From NCBI GenBank assembly GCA_964221845.1, contig CAXPZW010000054.1, positions 1 through 24,669 on the forward strand: DNA of 24,669 nucleotides, written 5' to 3'. The position numbers and the translations under genes were made by a program. The DNA is from CAXPZW01 sp964221845 (GTDB taxonomy: Bacteria; Bacteroidota; Bacteroidia; Flavobacteriales_D; Sanyastnellaceae). This document shows positions 20,988-24,669 of this stretch, piece by piece. The notes under the pieces are model-generated. The model saw nothing but the letters and a program-made list of their open reading frames with translations. It made no database searches and was not told where the DNA came from. Numbering within the stretch: position 1 is the first letter of the stretch; the number at the start of each line of letters is the position of its first letter.

Positions 20988-23165
20988 ATGATTGCGCAAC
21001 AGCACCTCGACCTTCTGCAGGAGACTTTTGGCTTCTCCGAACTCCGCCCCGCTCAAGTTCCTGTGGTGGAACACCTGCTCAGTGGCAAAGACGCCTTTGT
21101 GCTCATGCCCACCGGGGGCGGCAAGTCCTTGTGCTACCAGTTTCCCGCGCTCGCCATGGAGGGCACGGCCATTGTGGTGTCACCGCTGATCGCCTTGATG
21201 AAAGACCAGGTCGACGCCCTGCGTTTGAACGGGGTGAGCGCGGCCTTTCTCAACAGCACGCTGGACCCCAATCAGGAGCGTTTGGTGTTTGACCAGCTCA
21301 CCTCTGGAAACTTGGATTTGCTCTACCTCGCCCCCGAGCGCTTGTTTGCGGGAGAGGGGGCCTTCCTGCACTTGCTGGACACCTTGAAGATTTCCCTGTT
21401 TGCCATTGACGAGACGCACTGCATCTCCCAATGGGGCCACGACTTCCGTCCCGAGTACGTGCAGCTGGGGCAATTGAAGCAACGCTACCCGGGTGTGCCC
21501 ATGATTGCGCTGACCGCAACTGCGGACCAGCAAACCCGCGACGACATTTTGCGCCAGTTGTCCATGGACCAGCCGCGCACGTTCATCAGCAGCTTTGACC
21601 GGCCCAACATCAAGTACGGGGTGACGTCCAAGAAAGACTGGTTCGACAAGCTCTGCGCCTTTTTGAAAGCGCGCAAAGGCGAGTCGGGCATCATCTACTG
21701 CCTCAGCCGTAAAAGCACCGAGTCACTCGCCGAGGACTTGCGCGAAGAGGGCTTCGAAGCCTTGGCCTACCACGCCGGCATGCCCGCCGAACAGCGCGCA
21801 TCTCACCAAGAGCAATTCCTGAAGGACCAAGTGCAGATTGTGGTGGCCACCATTGCCTTTGGCATGGGCATCGACAAGAGTAACGTGCGCTACGTGATTC
21901 ACGTGGACCTGCCCAAAAACATCGAGGGCTACTACCAAGAAACCGGACGCGCCGGACGCGACGGGCTGGACAGCGAGGCGCTCCTCTTCTACGGCTCGGG
22001 CGACTACTTCAAACTCAGCCAATTCTGCGAGGTGGAAGGCAATCCGGAACAAAGCCAAGTGCTGCTGGGCAAACTCCGCCGCATGGTGGACTATGCCGAC
22101 GCGCGCACCTGCCGACGCCGCAACCTGCTCACCTACTTTGGGGAAGACCACCCCGGCAACTGTGGCCATTGCGACAACTGCCTGACCGAACGCACCACCT
22201 TCGATGCCACGGTAGAGGCTCAAAAACTGCTCAGCACCATTGCCCGCCTGGACCGGCCGTACGGGTTGGCCCACCTCGTGGACATCCTGCGCGGATCGAA
22301 GTCCGAGAAAATCCTTCCCACCCACCGCGCGCTGAGTACCTACGGCATTGGCGCCGACCGCCCCAAGGCCGCGTGGATGCAATTGGGCAAGGAAATGATC
22401 CAGTTGGGGCTGTTGCACCAGAGCATTGGCCGCTTCCCCACCTTGACCCTCAACGAGGCCAGCTGGGAAATCCTCAAAGCCGGCCGCAAAGTGGAGCTCA
22501 CCGAAGTAGCTGTGGAACAAGCCGCACCCAAACGCAAGCGCGAAACCGATCTCGACTACCACCGCGACCTGTTCGAACGCCTGCGCACTTGCCGCAAGGA
22601 GTTGGCCGCTGAATTGGGCATTCCAGCCTTCCAAGTCCTGCCCGACAACAGCCTGGTGGAACTCAGCGCCTACTTGCCCCATACCCGCGATGAGCTTTTG
22701 GGCATCACCGGATTTGGCAAGGTGAAAGTCAGCCGATTTGGCGACGCCTTCCTGGAAGAAATCACCGACTACGCCCGCCAACAAGGCCTCGAATCGGCCC
22801 TGCCTGCCAGCAAACGCAAAGCAGCTAAGAAGACCAAGAAGAAGGCAGCCAAAGGCCTCTCGAGTACCGCTACCGAAACCCTCGCACTCTACCGCGCAGG
22901 CATGTCCATGGCTGAAATCGCCGGGGCACGTGGTGTGGTGCTGACCACAGTCGAAGGGCACTTGGCCTCCGCCGTTCAGCACGGAGAGCTTGCCGCGGAC
23001 CAAGTCCTATCCGAAGCCGCCTTGCGCGAGATTGAACCGCACGCCAAACGCGTGGGCGATCAAGGCCTCAAGGCCGTGCGCGAAGCCGTGGACGAACGCT
23101 ACTCCTACTTCGAAATCAAGGTGGCGCTGGCGCACTACGCACGCAGCAGCGCACCTACTCTCTGA
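20988..23165 (+). CDS. recQ: ATP-dependent DNA helicase RecQ
   Basis: A 725-aa superfamily 2 helicase that unwinds DNA 3'-5' in recombination and repair. The N-terminal aromatic/Q region has FGFSELRPAQVPVVEHLL. Motif I is MPTGGGKSLCYQ (40-51); motif II reads DETHCISQWGHDFRPEY (141-157), with Thr in place of the usual Ala of DEAH. Motif III is ALTATAD; motifs V-VI include VATIAFGMGIDKSNVRYVIH and YYQETGRAGRDG. The zinc site is in CRRRNLLTYFGE and NCGHCDNC, followed by the RQC winged helix. An HRDC domain covers about 525-600 (LVELSAYLPHTRDELLGITG). After a Lys-rich linker (KRKAAKKTKKKAAKG) the last ~100 residues match the HTH_40 helicase C-terminal domain (GMSMAEIAGARGVVLTTVEGH). Full length. 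Its 3' end overlaps the convergent gene by 11 bp. Confidence 0.97.
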   Translation: MIAQQHLDLLQETFGFSELRPAQVPVVEHLLSGKDAFVLMPTGGGKSLCYQFPALAMEGTAIVVSPLIALMKDQVDALRLNGVSAAFLNSTLDPNQERLVFDQLTSGNLDLLYLAPERLFAGEGAFLHLLDTLKISLFAIDETHCISQWGHDFRPEYVQLGQLKQRYPGVPMIALTATADQQTRDDILRQLSMDQPRTFISSFDRPNIKYGVTSKKDWFDKLCAFLKARKGESGIIYCLSRKSTESLAEDLREEGFEALAYHAGMPAEQRASHQEQFLKDQVQIVVATIAFGMGIDKSNVRYVIHVDLPKNIEGYYQETGRAGRDGLDSEALLFYGSGDYFKLSQFCEVEGNPEQSQVLLGKLRRMVDYADARTCRRRNLLTYFGEDHPGNCGHCDNCLTERTTFDATVEAQKLLSTIARLDRPYGLAHLVDILRGSKSEKILPTHRALSTYGIGADRPKAAWMQLGKEMIQLGLLHQSIGRFPTLTLNEASWEILKAGRKVELTEVAVEQAAPKRKRETDLDYHRDLFERLRTCRKELAAELGIPAFQVLPDNSLVELSAYLPHTRDELLGITGFGKVKVSRFGDAFLEEITDYARQQGLESALPASKRKAAKKTKKKAAKGLSSTATETLALYRAGMSMAEIAGARGVVLTTVEGHLASAVQHGELAADQVLSEAALREIEPHAKRVGDQGLKAVREAVDERYSYFEIKVALAHYARSSAPTL

Positions 23166-23673
23166 GGTCGTCGACTTTGCGAAAGATGTACATGGTATGG
23201 TGCTCCCACGAGGTTTGCCCGCCATGCGGATACCCGCTGTATTGGTAGAGCATCAGTTCCTGCCCACCCTGTTGCAACAACGGTACGAAATCCAAGGTCC
23301 CTCTGATGCCAAACAACGCCGCTGCGGGCGCTACTTGCGGGGTATCTATGGGGATTCCGAATGTGGTCAGAATTTGGTGCGTGGTCAGCAGTGTGTCCCG
23401 CGTGCGGCAATGGGTGGAGTTGGTGTTTAGCTCAGGAAACGGCGGAGTATGCCACCCCCAGTGGCGCAAGCCGTCCAGCAACCAGACCGCCTGTGGAATG
23501 GTGTCCCCCACCCCGGCCACCCGAAATGGAAACAGATGAGCTGTCGAGCCCAACCCTCCGTTGACCGAATCCACCGTACATGGACCCAGGTAGGTGTTGA
23601 AGATCCCGTATTCGTTCTGGGCAAAGCCTGCTTGCGAACAGACCAACAAAAGGGCAAGAAAAAAGGTGCACAT
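23155..23673 (-). CDS. Small secreted protein of unknown function
   Basis: A 172-aa protein that I do not recognise. It opens with a clean signal peptide, MCTFFLALLLVCSQAGFAQ (cleavage near residue 19), so it is exported. The mature part is rich in Trp, His and Thr, with two separated Cys (LGPCTVDS, STHCRTRD) that could form a disulfide and a VWLLDGLRHWGWHTPPF stretch. No type IX sorting domain or lipobox is visible. It lies 52 bp downstream of the beta-barrel gene on the same strand and may be co-transcribed with it. Its 3' end overlaps recQ by 11 bp in convergent orientation. The signal peptide and the extent of the frame support it as real, not a recQ shadow. Confidence 0.7.
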   Translation of the reverse strand: MCTFFLALLLVCSQAGFAQNEYGIFNTYLGPCTVDSVNGGLGSTAHLFPFRVAGVGDTIPQAVWLLDGLRHWGWHTPPFPELNTNSTHCRTRDTLLTTHQILTTFGIPIDTPQVAPAAALFGIRGTLDFVPLLQQGGQELMLYQYSGYPHGGQTSWEHHTMYIFRKVDDLRE

Positions 23674-23725
23674 GGCCTCGGTTTGACGCCCTGTACACCT
23701 TCAAAAGCAATCGGTTCAACTTTGG

Positions 23726-24253
23726 TCAGCTGCCAAAGCGGCGGCCGATGATCAAGCCAAACCGCGGGTAGCCCGGTGCTGCGCGGTCGGCCAGGAAGTT
23801 GCGGCCTCCACCGGCGTAGACTTCTCCGACCCAACCGCCGTTGGTGGTCATTTTATATCCCAAGGCAAACCCGGCGCCCGCGCCGATTTCTTCGATGTAC
23901 CCAGGATCGGGGTACGGATAGGGATACCAGTACCAATAATCCGGGATTTTGGACTCAAACACGGTGGCGTTGCCCTCAATGAACAGGCCTTCGCCGGCTT
24001 TCTTGCTGAAGAACCAGCGGAAGTATGGCGTCACGCCCCACTGCCATTCCAAGTCGGATTCAAAGGCCATGGCGGCCGAGATGCCCACCGAGGTTTCTTC
24101 GTCCAAGATGCGTTCATAGGAAAGTTCAGGGATGCCCACAAGGGTGTAAAACCCGTTGAACTTGATTTCATTGCGGGCTTCGGGCATGGCCTTTTGCGCA
24201 TGCGCCCACCCTGCGGTGAAGAGCACCACCAGTGCGAGAAAGAGTCGTTTCAT
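23726..24253 (-). CDS. Outer-membrane beta-barrel protein (DUF3575-like), paralogue 1
   Basis: A 175-aa protein with the signal peptide MKRLFLALVVLFTAGWAHAQ followed by alternating hydrophobic/aromatic strands typical of a small outer-membrane beta-barrel: ISAAMAFESDLEWQWGVTPYFRWFF, GLFIEGNATVFE, GAGAGFALGYKM and WVGEVYAGGGRNF. It ends PRFGLIIGRRFGS. The pattern resembles the DUF3575-type Bacteroidetes barrels; the function is unknown. It has a Tyr/Trp/Pro-rich insertion at about residues 106-119 (YWYWYPYPYPDPGY), likely an outer loop, that its tandem paralogue lacks. ATG 24253 is certain from the signal peptide. The paralogue lies 66 bp upstream on the same strand, so the two probably form an operon created by duplication. 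Confidence 0.85.
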   Translation of the reverse strand: MKRLFLALVVLFTAGWAHAQKAMPEARNEIKFNGFYTLVGIPELSYERILDEETSVGISAAMAFESDLEWQWGVTPYFRWFFSKKAGEGLFIEGNATVFESKIPDYWYWYPYPYPDPGYIEEIGAGAGFALGYKMTTNGGWVGEVYAGGGRNFLADRAAPGYPRFGLIIGRRFGS

Positions 24254-24319
24254 AGTACGTTGTTGTCAGGCGTTCCCAGAAAAGAACATCCAGAGAACGG
24301 CCTGCATCTGCGGATTATT

Positions 24320-24669
24320 TCAGGAACCAAACCGGCGGCCGATGCAAAAGCCAATGCGCGGAAACACCTCGCCGGCAATGTAGGTATTGACAAAAATGCG
24401 TCCAGCGCCGCCATACACCTCTCCTACCCAACCGCCGTCGGAAACCAGTTTGTAGCCCAAGCTGAAGCCCACGCCCGCCGCAATGTCATCTCCAGGACTG
24501 CCCTGAAAGAAGTCACGGCGCACAAAGACCGAACCCACGCTTTCGATGAACAAGCCCGCCGCGGGCTGTTTGCTGAAGTACCAGCGGAAGTATGGTGTGA
24601 GGCCAGCGCCAAAGTCAATGTCGGGATCGGCACTTACTGCCAGCGACACGCCGAATGCTGTTTCCTTGC
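24320..24669 (-). CDS. Outer-membrane beta-barrel protein (DUF3575-like), paralogue 2, 5' truncated
   Basis: The C-terminal ~116 residues of a beta-barrel protein; the frame stays open to the window end (KETAFGVSLAVSADPD at the edge aligns with DEETSVGISAAMAFESD of the neighbour), so start and signal peptide lie outside. It aligns with the protein at 23726-24253 almost throughout: LTPYFRWYFSKQ, GLFIESVGSVF, GVGFSLGYKL and SDGGWVGEVYGGAGRIF, with an identical GRRFGS end. It lacks the aromatic/proline insertion of its partner and has a shorter RRDFFQGSPGDD loop instead. Role unknown; likely a structural or binding barrel in the outer membrane. Confidence 0.82.
   Translation of the reverse strand, partial: KETAFGVSLAVSADPDIDFGAGLTPYFRWYFSKQPAAGLFIESVGSVFVRRDFFQGSPGDDIAAGVGFSLGYKLVSDGGWVGEVYGGAGRIFVNTYIAGEVFPRIGFCIGRRFGS

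Noticed and set aside
21723..23003. 426-codon minus-strand open frame inside recQ.
   Set aside because: Antisense to a canonical RecQ; translation is low-complexity Val/Gly/Ala/Gln-rich with no recognisable motif.

Overview
The window comes from a Bacteroidota genome, most likely a GC-rich member of Flavobacteriales. The evidence is a type IX secretion cargo of each sorting type (a CHU_C/gliding-type C-terminus at 1599-3569; YPNP-type C-termini at 9343-12165 and 17542-19770), a GldF-like gliding ABC permease, a long-form PurC beside a PhoH-like ATPase, and the absence of clear Shine-Dalgarno sequences. Several genes instead have a Bacteroidetes-type -7 element (TAnnTTTG-like) only 3-7 nt before the start codon. 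I cannot name a family or genus. I see no tRNA, rRNA, CRISPR array, insertion sequence or phage gene; the window reads as ordinary chromosome.

Layout. 1-3569 (+): the end of a GNAT acetyltransferase, a DUF3050 heme-oxygenase-like protein, and a secreted adhesin-like protein with Ig-like repeats. 3566-5511 (-): purC and phoH. 5639-9277 (+): a close-packed cluster of a DUF62 SAM hydrolase, an ABM-domain monooxygenase-like protein, gldF, a YigZ/IMPACT protein and a GT4 glycosyltransferase. A bidirectional hairpin terminator follows at 9283-9317. 9343-12165 (-): a large secreted VCBS/FG-GAP plus ASPIC/UnbV protein.

12386-17349 (-): a translationally coupled pair (an NAD(P)H/FAD oxidoreductase followed by a NapH-like membrane polyferredoxin), a DUF2891 lipoprotein and a Cys-rich secreted protein of unknown function. 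17542-19770 (+): a secreted cupredoxin-fold plus two-fasciclin protein whose copper site looks dismantled. 19871-20871 (-): DUF4377 and DUF1801 proteins. 20988-23165 (+): recQ with a C-terminal HTH_40-like extension. 23155-24669 (-): a small secreted protein and two tandem paralogous outer-membrane beta-barrel proteins, the last cut by the window edge.

How it works together. Housekeeping genes (purC, phoH, SAM hydrolase, yigZ, recQ) are mixed with cell-surface and secreted functions. The most system-like unit is the FAD oxidoreductase/polyferredoxin pair, a predicted NAD(P)H-to-membrane electron-transfer module. The most striking non-coding structures are in the recQ upstream region: three 10-bp tandem repeats and a perfect 13-bp palindrome in front of a -7 element placed almost at the ATG. 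No wholly new multi-gene system could be demonstrated from sequence alone.
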